DNA of 64,000 nt from Deltaproteobacteria bacterium (GCA_016937155.1 JAFGWM010000053.1:79495-143494); one strand, 5' to 3'. Positions 36,924 through 45,589 are shown, numbered from the stretch's first letter. Numbers and translations: made by a program. Notes: generated from the letters alone by a model not told the origin.

Positions 36924-38393
36924 TTATTTTTTAATTCCCGGCAGGAAAAATTCTGATCCCGGCTTTGCTGTTTTTCTAATCATCATAGCGGAGATAACCG
37001 AAATAAACGCAAATGCGGTAAGAAGGATAAGAGCGCCGGAATAATCCCATACAGCAAGTTTTCTGTTTACCATGTCAGTGGTAACCCCGGGATTAGTCCA
37101 ATCGGTTATTTTACCAATCAGTATTGGAACTCCCCATAAACCAGCATTTTGAACAACTCCTAAAAAACCATATGCTGTTCCCACATCATTTTCATCAATA
37201 AATATTGCTACGCTCGGCCATATGGCAGCCGGAACAGCACTAAATGATATACCCATAATTACAATTGCAACCAGAGGGTGAATTGAAGTGAATGCCAGAA
37301 GAGAATGTGAAAGCGTCATCAGAATACTTCCAAGAATCATTATTCGGCCTCTATACCCGTAATGATCAACGATATAACCGAAAAACGGTGTTCCAATTAT
37401 CGTACTTGTCATTACAAGGGAAGTATAAAAACCGGCACTGCTGATAGAAATTCCAAATTTTGACTGAAGTATATCAGTTGCAAAACTTGTAAATGGGAAA
37501 ACTGCACTGTAAAAACTGAAGCAAAGAAGACTTATCCATATAAAAGGTTTTGATTTTAACACGTTAAGGATACTTCCGCCCTTATGATTCCCCGAAAAAT
37601 TAGATTCCTTCATGGAATGTTTTCTGGAATATGTTTTTTCCACTAGGGTATAAAGCATAAAGGATCCAGTACTCAGAAGCATTATTACAGCCCCAAGCCA
37701 AATAACCGTCTCAAGACCGCTGCTTTTGTCAGTAACCATCATCATGAATCCAGCATTTTCAAGCATAGTGTATACTCTCGTGGAGTCCAGAATTCTGGTT
37801 GATACAATAAATGCAGCTATTGTCCCGATTCTGCAGATTAAAAGACCAATACCGAATGCCAAGCCGAGTTCTCTCCCCTTAAACCACCTTACAATTACTT
37901 TTTCCTGTGTAACAATGAGTACTTCAGCACCCATACCGAAAATAAATCTCCCGATAAACATTACAATAAATTCGGGACTGAATGAACCGCTCACCATACG
38001 AATACCTTCAGCAAGATGAGAAGTACGGAAAAATGAACTCACACCAAACGCAGTTATCAGAGACCCCATAAGAGTCAGGGTTATAAAAAGCTTTCCTGCA
38101 AAACGGATTCCTCTTCGGTCAGCAATAATTCCGCCGAGCAATGTAATACCCAGAAGATTGGGAAGCGAATAAATCGCAACCAGCCAACTGAATGATGAAG
38201 GCCCAAAGCCCAGTTCAGTTTCCAGAACTCTTCTGGCAGGAGAAATTGTGTCATACGCATAATATGCACCGAATACAGCAAAACTCACTGTGATAAGAGA
38301 TAACCATCTGAGAGGTGATGAATAACGCCTTGAAGATGCATCATCAAATATTTCTGACATCATATTCACGCTTTCTTCGGGCATTTTTGCCAT
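36924..38393 (-). CDS. MFS transporter resembling MFSD1
   Basis: 489-aa major facilitator with about 12 membrane helices and a soluble N-terminus of about 28 aa. Key pattern: GRFIFGMGAEVLIVTQEKVI followed by VRWFKGRELGLAFGIGL and LICRIGT, and in the second half AAIWPSVAIFIDENDVGTAY followed by GFLGVVQNAGLWG. I recall the same layout in eukaryotic MFSD1 (a lysosomal dipeptide transporter) and in its bacterial relatives, so a peptide or small-molecule uniporter is a fair guess, but this is from memory. Convergent with the TonB receptor gene (10 bases apart) and divergent from the KOR operon. An inverted repeat next to the -10 box at 38420-38425 suggests repressor control. Confidence 0.82.
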   Translation of the reverse strand: MAKMPEESVNMMSEIFDDASSRRYSSPLRWLSLITVSFAVFGAYYAYDTISPARRVLETELGFGPSSFSWLVAIYSLPNLLGITLLGGIIADRRGIRFAGKLFITLTLMGSLITAFGVSSFFRTSHLAEGIRMVSGSFSPEFIVMFIGRFIFGMGAEVLIVTQEKVIVRWFKGRELGLAFGIGLLICRIGTIAAFIVSTRILDSTRVYTMLENAGFMMMVTDKSSGLETVIWLGAVIMLLSTGSFMLYTLVEKTYSRKHSMKESNFSGNHKGGSILNVLKSKPFIWISLLCFSFYSAVFPFTSFATDILQSKFGISISSAGFYTSLVMTSTIIGTPFFGYIVDHYGYRGRIMILGSILMTLSHSLLAFTSIHPLVAIVIMGISFSAVPAAIWPSVAIFIDENDVGTAYGFLGVVQNAGLWGVPILIGKITDWTNPGVTTDMVNRKLAVWDYSGALILLTAFAFISVISAMMIRKTAKPGSEFFLPGIKK

Positions 38394-38419
38394 TGTTGAA
38401 GAAAATTCCAGTCGCTATT

Positions 38420-38443
38420 CTTATAGAATGTTCCACAGGAACA
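38420..38443 (-). promoter_or_regulatory. Candidate operator and -10 box for the MFS gene
   Basis: Minus-strand TATAAG (38420-38425) lies 27 bases before ATG 38393. Directly upstream, 38429-38443, is a perfect inverted repeat TGTTCC-aca-GGAACA (6-base arms, 3-base centre). A repressor bound there would cover the -10/-35 spacer. A further half site GGAACA lies at 38497-38502. Confidence 0.45.
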
Positions 38444-38473
38444 ATTTTTTAAGATATTTTAGACAGTATAACT

Positions 38474-38489
38474 TCCTGATTATTCAGGA
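38474..38489. repeat. Inverted repeat in the MFS/KOR divergent region
   Basis: TCCTGA-ttat-TCAGGA: 6-base arms, 4-base centre, without a T run, so operator-like rather than a terminator. It lies between the candidate MFS operator and the start of the P-loop ATPase gene, where it could serve either direction. Confidence 0.35.
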
Positions 38490-38561
38490 CAGAGGCGGAA
38501 CATTTAACATAAATAAAGAAAAGTGGTTTACATTTTTTCAGTTTTTTCATAAAAAAATGAC

Positions 38562-39302
38562 ATGAATAACCGCCAGACGAAAACTCATTTCGAACTTCGG
38601 AAGAGGGCTGTTATTATTATTGGAAATTACGGCAGCGGAAAGAGCGAAGTCGCCGTAAATCTTGCACTTCACATAAAGAGACAGGGTGAAAATGATATCT
38701 CGATTGCAGATCTTGATGTTGTGAATCCTTATTTTAGAAGTCGCGAAGCAATAGCTCCTTTAGAGTCCGAAGGAATAAATGTTGTTGTTCCAAGAGGTGG
38801 TCATTTTTATGCAGATCTTCCAATAATTCTTCCTGAAATAAAAGGTCTGTTTGAAAATCAGGTGGGTACTGCAATATTTGATGTGGGTGGCGATGATGTG
38901 GGCTGCAGAATTCTCTCTTCAATGGAAAATTCTGTTAAGGATCATGAGCTCTTAATGGTTGTCAACCACCTCAGACCATTCACCAGCACACTTGAGGGAG
39001 CAGTCTCCATGATGGAAAAACTGGAGACCTCATCAAAGCTTAAAATTACAGGGTTTATCGGGAATTCACATCTCATGGAGGATACTTCTCTGGATATCGT
39101 TCTTGAAGGAATCAATTTTCTTAGGAAACTCAATGACTTTACAGGCATTGAAATCAGATTTGTCACTGTTCCGGAAGATCTTATGGATGAAATATCTTTG
39201 GTGGTTGACGATATTCTTCTTTTAGGTGTAAAAAGAATCCTGCAGCCACCGTGGAGACCCGGTGATTATACCCTCAGAAAAAAAAGACAGGTTCAGGTTT
39301 AA
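38562..39302 (+). CDS. P-loop NTPase of the KOR operon
   Basis: 246-aa cytoplasmic P-loop protein. Walker A GNYGSGKSE (about residue 22), Walker-B-like region IADLDVVNPYFRSREA and AIFDVGGDDVG, and a C-terminal PPWRPGDYTL tail. MinD/ParA/CobQ-like rather than kinase-like. I recall such proteins directly upstream of kor genes in anaerobes, but their role is not established; cofactor insertion or complex assembly is possible. First gene of a nine-gene operon; korD follows after 71 bases, the rest with smaller gaps. The ATG has no visible ribosome site, and TTTACA-17-TAAAAA upstream would start transcription close to it. Confidence 0.75.
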   Translation: MNNRQTKTHFELRKRAVIIIGNYGSGKSEVAVNLALHIKRQGENDISIADLDVVNPYFRSREAIAPLESEGINVVVPRGGHFYADLPIILPEIKGLFENQVGTAIFDVGGDDVGCRILSSMENSVKDHELLMVVNHLRPFTSTLEGAVSMMEKLETSSKLKITGFIGNSHLMEDTSLDIVLEGINFLRKLNDFTGIEIRFVTVPEDLMDEISLVVDDILLLGVKRILQPPWRPGDYTLRKKRQVQV

Positions 39303-39373
39303 TGTTTTCGGTCTGATTGAATCAGCCGGTTTATTTCAGGCACGTTGATTGTGCACAATACGAAGGAGAGGCA

Positions 39374-39607
39374 ATGCCAAGTGTAAAAATTGACAAGGAT
39401 CGATGCAAGGGATGTGAGCATTGTGTAAATGCCTGTCCCCAGGGCGTACTTGAGATGTCAAGGGACATCAATATGAAAGGGTATTTTTACTCATTTCCTA
39501 AAAATCCGCACAAGTGCATTGGATGCACAATGTGCGCTATTGTCTGTCCCGATATGGCTATAACAATAAAAGTTCACGGAACTCAATACAAATACTTCAG
39601 TTATTAA
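39374..39607 (+). CDS. korD: 2-oxoacid:ferredoxin oxidoreductase delta subunit (ferredoxin-like)
   Basis: 77-aa two-[4Fe-4S] ferredoxin: CKGCEHCVNACPQG and CIGCTMCAIVCPD give two complete CxxCxxCxxxCP motifs. This is the electron-transfer subunit of KOR/VOR enzymes. Start ATG 39374 has AAGGAG 5-6 bases upstream; the in-frame ATG at 39317 would add a tail not typical of the family. Next gene korA begins 10 bases after the stop. Confidence 0.9.
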   Translation: MPSVKIDKDRCKGCEHCVNACPQGVLEMSRDINMKGYFYSFPKNPHKCIGCTMCAIVCPDMAITIKVHGTQYKYFSY

Positions 39608-39617
39608 AGAGGTAACT

Positions 39618-40691
39618 ATGGCAAAACTACTTATGAAAGGTGCTGAAGCAATTGGCGAAGCTGCTATCAGGGCAGGATGTCTGGCCTATTTCGCCTATCC
39701 AATTACTCCTCAGAGTGAGGTTGCAGAATATCTCGCAAAGAGGCTTCCCGAAGTCGGAGGAACATTTGTTCAGGCTGAAAGTGAAGTTGCTGCCAGTCAA
39801 ATGGTCTATGGTGCAGCTGGAGCTGGAGTCAGAGTATTTACAAGTTCCTCAAGTCCCGGTGTTTCGCTGATGGCTGAAGCCATGAGCTATATGTCCGGAA
39901 GTGAACTTCCTGCGGTTTTTGTAAATATCGTAAGGGCTGGACCTGGTTTGGGAGGTATTTTACCTTCACAGAGTGATTATAATCAGGCTACCCGTGGTGC
40001 TGGTCATGGTGATTATCATTTTATGATACTTGCCCCAGCAACAGTCCAGGAACTTGTAGACTGGATGATAAAAGCATTTCCTCTTTCTGAGAAGTACATG
40101 AACCCCGTTATGATAATGGGTGACGGACTTATTGCTCAGATGATGGAGCCGGTGGATTTTGATTCAGTTAAAGCTGAGGATATAATTGAAGTTGAGTCCT
40201 GGGCCACTACAGGTGCAAAGGGCAGGAAAAGAAATCTTATCAACAGTCTGTTTCTTGATCCTCTCAAACTGGAAGAATTCAACCATAAGCTTGCAGCAAA
40301 ATATCAGAGAATGGCTGAAGAAGATGTTTATTACGAAAAATATCTCATGGATGATGAACCAGCTTTAATTGCTGTAGCATACGGAACAACTGCACGAATA
40401 GTAAAAACTGCTATTGATGTCCTGAGAGCAGAGGGTATGAAAATCGGACTTTTCAGACCTATCTCACTTTTCCCGTTCCCCAAAGTGGAACTGAGAGAAG
40501 AAAGCGCCAAGGATCATGTCAGAGGTTTCAGTGTTGTTGAAATGAGCAATGGCCAGATGCTTGACGATGTAAAATGGGCTACTCTGGAAAGAAAACCGGT
40601 GGGATTCTTCTCCAGAAATGGTGGAATTGTACCCAATCCTGAAGAGACAATTGACTTCCTCAGGAAGGAATATGAGAGGACTGGCGCATGA
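39618..40691 (+). CDS. korA: 2-oxoacid:ferredoxin oxidoreductase alpha subunit
   Basis: 357-aa subunit carrying the pyrimidine-binding half of the thiamine diphosphate site and the domain II and III of the KOR/VOR family. Seen: AYFAYPITPQSEVAEYLAKR, FVQAESEVAASQMVYGAAGA, FTSSSSPGVSLMAEAMSYM, VRAGPGLGG ... QSDYNQATRG and a C-terminal LFRPISLFPFP. Length fits the separate alpha subunit (VorB/KorA). The exact 2-oxoacid (2-oxoglutarate or branched-chain) cannot be told by eye. It overlaps korB by 4 bases (ATGA). Confidence 0.92.
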   Translation: MAKLLMKGAEAIGEAAIRAGCLAYFAYPITPQSEVAEYLAKRLPEVGGTFVQAESEVAASQMVYGAAGAGVRVFTSSSSPGVSLMAEAMSYMSGSELPAVFVNIVRAGPGLGGILPSQSDYNQATRGAGHGDYHFMILAPATVQELVDWMIKAFPLSEKYMNPVMIMGDGLIAQMMEPVDFDSVKAEDIIEVESWATTGAKGRKRNLINSLFLDPLKLEEFNHKLAAKYQRMAEEDVYYEKYLMDDEPALIAVAYGTTARIVKTAIDVLRAEGMKIGLFRPISLFPFPKVELREESAKDHVRGFSVVEMSNGQMLDDVKWATLERKPVGFFSRNGGIVPNPEETIDFLRKEYERTGA

Positions 40692-41437
40692 AAACTATAT
40701 TTGAAAGACCGGACAGTATGACTGAGAAAGTCACACACTACTGCCCCGGATGTACACACGGGGTTGCACACAGACTTGTGGCTGAAGTGGTTGATGAACT
40801 TGGTATTAAGGATAGAACCGTTGGTTTTGCACCTGTAGGATGCAGCGTACTCATCTACGAATATATGGATACAGACTATCAGCAGGCTGCACACGGCAGA
40901 GCCCCTGCATGTGCCACCGGGACGAAACGGGTCAGACCGGATCTTATGGTTTACACATATCAGGGTGATGGCGATCTTGCTTCAATTGGAACAGCAGAAA
41001 TAATTCACGCAGCTAATCGTGGTGAAAAAATTACAGTTGTTTTCATCAATAATGCGATCTACGGTATGACCGGGGGGCAGATGGCTCCCACCACCATGCC
41101 TGGTCAGCGAACCACCACCAGTCCAATGGGACGAGACACCGGTAGTGTCGGATTTCCCGTTCGTGTTAGTGAAATGCTTTCCACACTGGCAACTCCAATG
41201 TATGTGGTCAGGGCATCCTTACACTCTCCTTACAACATAATACAGGCAAAAAAAGCAGTACGAAAGGCCTTCCAGTACCAGTTGGACGGAACCTGCTTTA
41301 GTTTTGTTGAGCTTTTGTCAACATGCCCAACAAACTGGGGTATCACTCCCACTGGTTCGAATAAATGGCTCGAGGAAAATATGCTCCCTTATTATCCCCT
41401 CGGCGTATTCAGAACACCTGAAGATGATCTTAAATAA
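40688..41437 (+). CDS. korB: 2-oxoacid:ferredoxin oxidoreductase beta subunit
   Basis: 249-aa thiamine-diphosphate-binding subunit. HYCPGCTHG gives the first two Cys of the [4Fe-4S] cluster, with further Cys at about 52 (VGCSV) and near the end (TCPTN). TPP/Mg motif GDGDLASIG ... NNAIYGMTGGQMAPTT. Decarboxylates 2-oxoacids with CoA and passes electrons to the ferredoxin-like subunit. Translationally coupled to korA; korC follows 12 bases later. Confidence 0.93.
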   Translation: MKTIFERPDSMTEKVTHYCPGCTHGVAHRLVAEVVDELGIKDRTVGFAPVGCSVLIYEYMDTDYQQAAHGRAPACATGTKRVRPDLMVYTYQGDGDLASIGTAEIIHAANRGEKITVVFINNAIYGMTGGQMAPTTMPGQRTTTSPMGRDTGSVGFPVRVSEMLSTLATPMYVVRASLHSPYNIIQAKKAVRKAFQYQLDGTCFSFVELLSTCPTNWGITPTGSNKWLEENMLPYYPLGVFRTPEDDLK

Positions 41438-41449
41438 AGGAGGCAATCA

Positions 41450-42001
41450 ATGCTTAATGAAGTAACATTGGCTGGTTTCGGAGGTCAGGGAATAATGACC
41501 ACCGGAAAATTTCTTGCGGAAGCTGCCCTTGGTAAGGATCTCGAAGTTGCATGGGTTCCATCATACGGTCCGGAGATGAGGGGTGGAACAGCTTATTGCA
41601 CAGTTGTGGTGAGTGACCGACCAGTTGGAAGTCCAATTGTCAATAATCCCAATATCATTGTCGCAATGAATCGACCAAGTTATGACAAATTTGAACCAAT
41701 GGTAAAATCCGGGGGTCTTTTACTGATAAACAGTTCATTGATGGATGTAAAATCGGATCGCACTGACATCATTCAGGTTCAGATACCCTGCAATCAGATA
41801 TCCATCGATCTGAGTGGAACCGGAAGAAGTGCAAATATTGCCGTTTTAGGTGCTTTAATTGGGGCCAGTGGAATTCTTCCCTATGAAACAATTGAAGAAG
41901 TGGTTACCAGAAAATTTGCAAAAAAGCCAAAAGTTCTTGATATTAATCTTAAAATTCTCAGAAAAGGTTATGAACTTGGCGTAGAAGCAGCAAAGGGGTA
42001 A
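41450..42001 (+). CDS. korC: 2-oxoacid:ferredoxin oxidoreductase gamma subunit
   Basis: 183-aa gamma subunit: GFGGQGIMTTGKFLAEAAL (nucleotide/CoA-binding-type loop of the family), PSYGPEMRGGTAYC, VNNPNIIVAMN. AAGGAGG lies before the ATG. It completes the D-A-B-C set; the nuoE-like gene starts 6 bases after its stop, so KOR and the diaphorase genes are in one transcript. Confidence 0.92.
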   Translation: MLNEVTLAGFGGQGIMTTGKFLAEAALGKDLEVAWVPSYGPEMRGGTAYCTVVVSDRPVGSPIVNNPNIIVAMNRPSYDKFEPMVKSGGLLLINSSLMDVKSDRTDIIQVQIPCNQISIDLSGTGRSANIAVLGALIGASGILPYETIEEVVTRKFAKKPKVLDINLKILRKGYELGVEAAKG

Positions 42002-42007
42002 CAAAAA

Positions 42008-42466
42008 ATGAATATTGATCAACTTGATTCCATAATCGAATCCTGGAATGGGGATCGTGCAAATATTCTTCCTATACTGCAGGATGTGCAAAAAGAGCTT
42101 AACTATCTTCCAAGGGACACTATGGTTCATATAGCTAAAAAGCTGGGAGTTACACTAGGACACGTCAGTTCCATGGCAACATTCTTTTCATCCTTCAGTC
42201 TGTCACCGAGAGGCAAACACATTGTTACAGTGTGTATGGGTACTGCCTGTCATGTCAGGGGAGCCCCAAGGGTTCTGGAAGAATTTGAAAGAAACCTTGA
42301 AATCAGGGATGGGGAAAATACTCCTGATATGCAGTTCTCTATTGAAACTGTCAACTGTGTTGGAGCGTGTGCATTAGGCCCACTGGTAATCATTGATGGA
42401 AATTACCATGGAAATATCTCCACTTCGGAAGTATCCGGGCTGGTTTCTAAATACAGGGAGAAATAA
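42008..42466 (+). CDS. NuoE/HydC-like [2Fe-2S] diaphorase subunit
   Basis: 152-aa thioredoxin-fold protein. The four cluster ligands are in CMGTACHVRGAP (CxxxxC) and VNCVGACALGP (CxxxC). In complex I and in bifurcating hydrogenases this subunit works with the FMN-bearing NuoF/HydB. Here it has KOR genes upstream and the NuoF-like gene directly after it (stop TAA abuts ATG 42467). No other complex I genes are present. Confidence 0.92.
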   Translation: MNIDQLDSIIESWNGDRANILPILQDVQKELNYLPRDTMVHIAKKLGVTLGHVSSMATFFSSFSLSPRGKHIVTVCMGTACHVRGAPRVLEEFERNLEIRDGENTPDMQFSIETVNCVGACALGPLVIIDGNYHGNISTSEVSGLVSKYREK

Positions 42467-44374
42467 ATGGAACGGTTAAACTCACCTGATGATTTAATAA
42501 AATACGTTGATGCTCTCGAAGGGGCTGTGGATCACAATAAGCCAAAGGTTTCCGTATGCCGTGGAACGGGATGTATTGCTTCCGGCGCATCTGAAGTCAG
42601 TTCCACTTTCAAAAGTGAAGTGGAAAAAAGAAATCTTGATATTCAGGTTGTGGAAACCGGTTGTCACGGATTTTGTGAAAGAGGACCACTTGTAGTTATT
42701 CACCCTCGTGAAACTTTTTATCAAAAAGTAAAAGAAAACGACATTTCTGAAATAATAGACAAATCTCTTCTGGAGGATGGTGTAATACCAAGACTGCAGT
42801 ACAGAGATGAAAATAAAACTGTTTATGAAAAGGAAAATGAAGTTCCCTTTTATAAGCATCAGATGCGCGTGGTTTTCGGGATGAATGGTCATATCGATCC
42901 CACCCGAATTGAAGATTATATGTCATACGGAGGGTACAGAGCATTTGCAAATGTACTTAAGGAAGACAATCCTGTGGATATAATCGATACCGTCATAAAG
43001 AGCGGCCTTCGGGGTCGTGGTGGTGCCGGATTTCCTGCAGGATTGAAATGGAAAAGCACTGCACAGACACCCGGTGACATCAAATACATTATCTGCAATG
43101 CTGATGAAGGTGACCCTGGTGCTTTCATGGACAGAAGCATCATGGAGGGAAACCCTCACAGCGTTTTAGAAGGAATGCTTATTGGTGCATATGCGATTGG
43201 GGCAGGTGTTGGTTATATCTACATACGAAATGAATATCCTCTTGCACTGGACAGACTTGAAACAGCACTGGACCAGGCCAGAGATGCAGGTCTTCTGGGT
43301 GATAACATTCTGGGATCATCATTTTGTTTCGATGTCAAAATCAGCCGTGGTGGTGGTGCTTTTGTCTGTGGGGAATCCACTGCTCTAATGGAAAGTATTG
43401 AAGGCAGAGTAGGAAGGCCAAGAGTTAAGTGGCAAAGAACAGCCATTAGCGGACTTTGGGGTAAACCTACTAATATCAACAATGTTGAGACCTGGGCTAA
43501 TGTACCATATATCTTTTCTAGGGGCATAGACTGGTTTACATCCATTGGTACAGGAGATGTCTCAAAGAGCCCATGGGATGGTTCAAAAGGTACCAAGATT
43601 TTCTCTCTAGTTGGTAAAGTCAACAACACTGGACTTGTGGAAGTTCCTATGGGAACTACATTACGGACGATAGTGTTTGATATTGGCGGTGGAATCAAGG
43701 ATTCCAAAAAAGGCCGTAAATTCAAAGCTGTCCAAACCGGTGGTCCCAGTGGCGGCTGTATTCCTGAAGAATTCCTAGATATCGGCGTGGACTTTGATGA
43801 ACTTACCAGGCTGGGCTCCATGATGGGCAGCGGTGGACTCATTGTCATGGACGACAGAACGTGCATGGTGGAAGTTGCAAGATATTTTGTGGATTTTCTT
43901 AAGGAAGAAAGCTGTGGTAAATGCACACCCTGTCGTGAAGGACTCCGTGCCATGAGTGAAATTCTAAACAGAATTGTTCGTGGAAAGGGGAAAATGGAGG
44001 ATCTGGAACTTCTGGAAGATCTTGCTCAGACAATGGTGGTTGCAAGTTTCTGTAATCTTGGACAGACCGCTGCAAATCCGGTTTTATCAACCCTTAAATA
44101 CTTCAGAAATGAATATATCGATCATGTACAGAATAAAATCTGTACAGCCAGACAGTGCACAGAACTGATAAAATTTGATATCAGTGAAAATTGTACCGGA
44201 TGTACCATCTGTGCGAGAAAATGCCCTGTTAGCGCAATAAGTGGGGAAACTAAAAAAATCCATTCCATTGATCAGTCAAAATGCGTTCAGTGCGGTGTTT
44301 GTTATGACGTATGCAACTTCAACGCAGTTAATATTTTAAGTGGTCCTGAAATTGGGGACAAACTGGGAGTATAA
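42467..44374 (+). CDS. NuoF/HydB-like NAD(P)H-oxidising flavoprotein with extra Fe-S domains
   Basis: 635-aa subunit, longer than NuoF (about 440 aa). N-terminal thioredoxin-like [2Fe-2S] domain (VCRGTGCIASG, ETGCHGFCERGP), then the FMN/NAD(P) core: GLRGRGGAGFPAGLKWK, CNADEGDPGAFMDR, GGGAFVCGESTALMESIEG, and [4Fe-4S] ESCGKCTPCREG. The C-terminal domain has two ferredoxin-type clusters, CTGCTICARKCPV and CVQCGVCYDVCN. This order equals HydB of bifurcating [FeFe] hydrogenases and related diaphorases. No hydrogenase large subunit is in the window, so the partner is probably KOR. Confidence 0.93.
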   Translation: MERLNSPDDLIKYVDALEGAVDHNKPKVSVCRGTGCIASGASEVSSTFKSEVEKRNLDIQVVETGCHGFCERGPLVVIHPRETFYQKVKENDISEIIDKSLLEDGVIPRLQYRDENKTVYEKENEVPFYKHQMRVVFGMNGHIDPTRIEDYMSYGGYRAFANVLKEDNPVDIIDTVIKSGLRGRGGAGFPAGLKWKSTAQTPGDIKYIICNADEGDPGAFMDRSIMEGNPHSVLEGMLIGAYAIGAGVGYIYIRNEYPLALDRLETALDQARDAGLLGDNILGSSFCFDVKISRGGGAFVCGESTALMESIEGRVGRPRVKWQRTAISGLWGKPTNINNVETWANVPYIFSRGIDWFTSIGTGDVSKSPWDGSKGTKIFSLVGKVNNTGLVEVPMGTTLRTIVFDIGGGIKDSKKGRKFKAVQTGGPSGGCIPEEFLDIGVDFDELTRLGSMMGSGGLIVMDDRTCMVEVARYFVDFLKEESCGKCTPCREGLRAMSEILNRIVRGKGKMEDLELLEDLAQTMVVASFCNLGQTAANPVLSTLKYFRNEYIDHVQNKICTARQCTELIKFDISENCTGCTICARKCPVSAISGETKKIHSIDQSKCVQCGVCYDVCNFNAVNILSGPEIGDKLGV

Positions 44375-44375
44375 A

Positions 44376-45131
44376 ATGGTGAACATATACATTAATGGTA
44401 AAGAAGTGGCTGCCCAGAAAGGTGAAACCATTCTCCAGGTTGCACTCAGGGAAGGCTATGATATTCCGCATCTCTGTTACCACCCTGCTCTGAAAGCAGA
44501 GGGGAACTGCAGACTTTGTCTCGTTGAAGCAGCAGGTAAAATTGTTACTTCCTGTACCACTGTTGTCAAAGACGGACTTGAAGTCAATCTTGATACAGAA
44601 GAAGTCAACCGTCACAGGCGTACAGTTCTTGAAATGCTTAAAGGGCTTGTTCCTAAAAGCCCTCTTCTGAATGAACTTTCAATAAAATACGGGCTTGAAA
44701 AAGTTCGCATAGCTGAAAGTGAGGAAGTCTGTATCAAATGTGGACTCTGCGTTAGAGTATGCAGTGATCTCATCGGTGCCGATGCACTTACGCAGGAAGG
44801 AAGAGGTACTGAAACATTTTTTAACCCGCCATTCGGTGAACCCAGTCCGGATTGTGTTGGATGTACCAGCTGTGCTTTTATCTGCCCGGTTCAGTGCATC
44901 AAGTACGAAAAAACAGATGATACTATTACCATATGGGGAAAAACAATGGACAGACTTAAATGCTCCAACTGTAATGCCCCTCTGGATCTGACACAGGAAC
45001 ACCTCGATCTTATAGTTAAAAGAGGTGATAATCTGCATGCTGAAGATCTAATGCTGTGTGATGTCTGCTCAAGAGCTCAGACACTTTCCACCATGAAAAC
45101 AGTAGTTGAATCACAATTGAATTTGGAATAA
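44376..45131 (+). CDS. HoxU/NuoG-N-terminus-like iron-sulfur subunit
   Basis: 251-aa iron-sulfur protein. N-terminal [2Fe-2S] domain (HLCYHPALKAEGNCRLCLVE ... TSC), a NuoG-type His/Cys stretch that is short here, and two [4Fe-4S] sets (CIKCGLCVRVCSDL, CVGCTSCAFICPV). The tail has two further CxxC pairs (KCSNCNAPL, LCDVCSRAQ) that could bind zinc. It resembles HoxU or the N-terminal part of HydA/NuoG without the catalytic domain. ATG 44376 lies 1 base after the upstream stop. Links NuoF-like flavin electrons to the ferredoxin subunits. Confidence 0.88.
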   Translation: MVNIYINGKEVAAQKGETILQVALREGYDIPHLCYHPALKAEGNCRLCLVEAAGKIVTSCTTVVKDGLEVNLDTEEVNRHRRTVLEMLKGLVPKSPLLNELSIKYGLEKVRIAESEEVCIKCGLCVRVCSDLIGADALTQEGRGTETFFNPPFGEPSPDCVGCTSCAFICPVQCIKYEKTDDTITIWGKTMDRLKCSNCNAPLDLTQEHLDLIVKRGDNLHAEDLMLCDVCSRAQTLSTMKTVVESQLNLE

Positions 45132-45142
45132 GGAGATAGACC

Positions 45143-45553
45143 ATGAGTTCCAGGACATTTTATATTATTCCCGAAAAATGCACCGGATGCAGGACTTGTG
45201 AGCTATCCTGTGCTTATTCTCATACAATCAATGGACAGCCGGGTGTTCCAAGGATCCACGCCTACAATACCAAACCTCCCATGGAAAAAGGTATTTCTGT
45301 TGTATGCCTTCAGTGTGATAAGGCTGCATGCGTCGATGCATGTCCAGTACACGCACTTCAGCGAAATTTGAAAACAGGTGCTATTGAGGTCAAGTATGAT
45401 CTGTGTATAAATTGCCACGCCTGTTTTGCAGCCTGTCCTTTCGGTAATATTCTTATTGAACCGGTTAATAATCGTGTTGCCAAATGCGATCTCTGTGGCG
45501 GCGCACCTAAATGTGTTCAGTTCTGCCCCACCGGTGCACTTCAGTACCGTTAA
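45143..45553 (+). CDS. Polyferredoxin (CooF/HydN-like), last gene of the operon
   Basis: 136-aa 16-Fe-type ferredoxin with four Cys motifs: CTGCRTCELSCAY, CLQCDKAACVDACPV, CINCHACFAACPF and CDLCGGAPKCVQFCPTG. This pattern is found in the electron-transfer subunits of aldehyde oxidoreductases, CO dehydrogenase (CooF) and formate hydrogenlyase (HydN/HycB). It probably carries electrons between KOR and the diaphorase, or to a membrane or other enzyme elsewhere. AAGGAG ribosome site before the ATG. Confidence 0.9.
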   Translation: MSSRTFYIIPEKCTGCRTCELSCAYSHTINGQPGVPRIHAYNTKPPMEKGISVVCLQCDKAACVDACPVHALQRNLKTGAIEVKYDLCINCHACFAACPFGNILIEPVNNRVAKCDLCGGAPKCVQFCPTGALQYR

Positions 45554-45589
45554 ATTCTTCCGTGATTTTTACACTATTCTAAATTTTCG

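Noticed and set aside
43219-43953. 244-codon antisense frame under the NuoF-like gene
   Set aside because: Opposite a strongly conserved flavoprotein gene; no recognisable domain or ribosome site.
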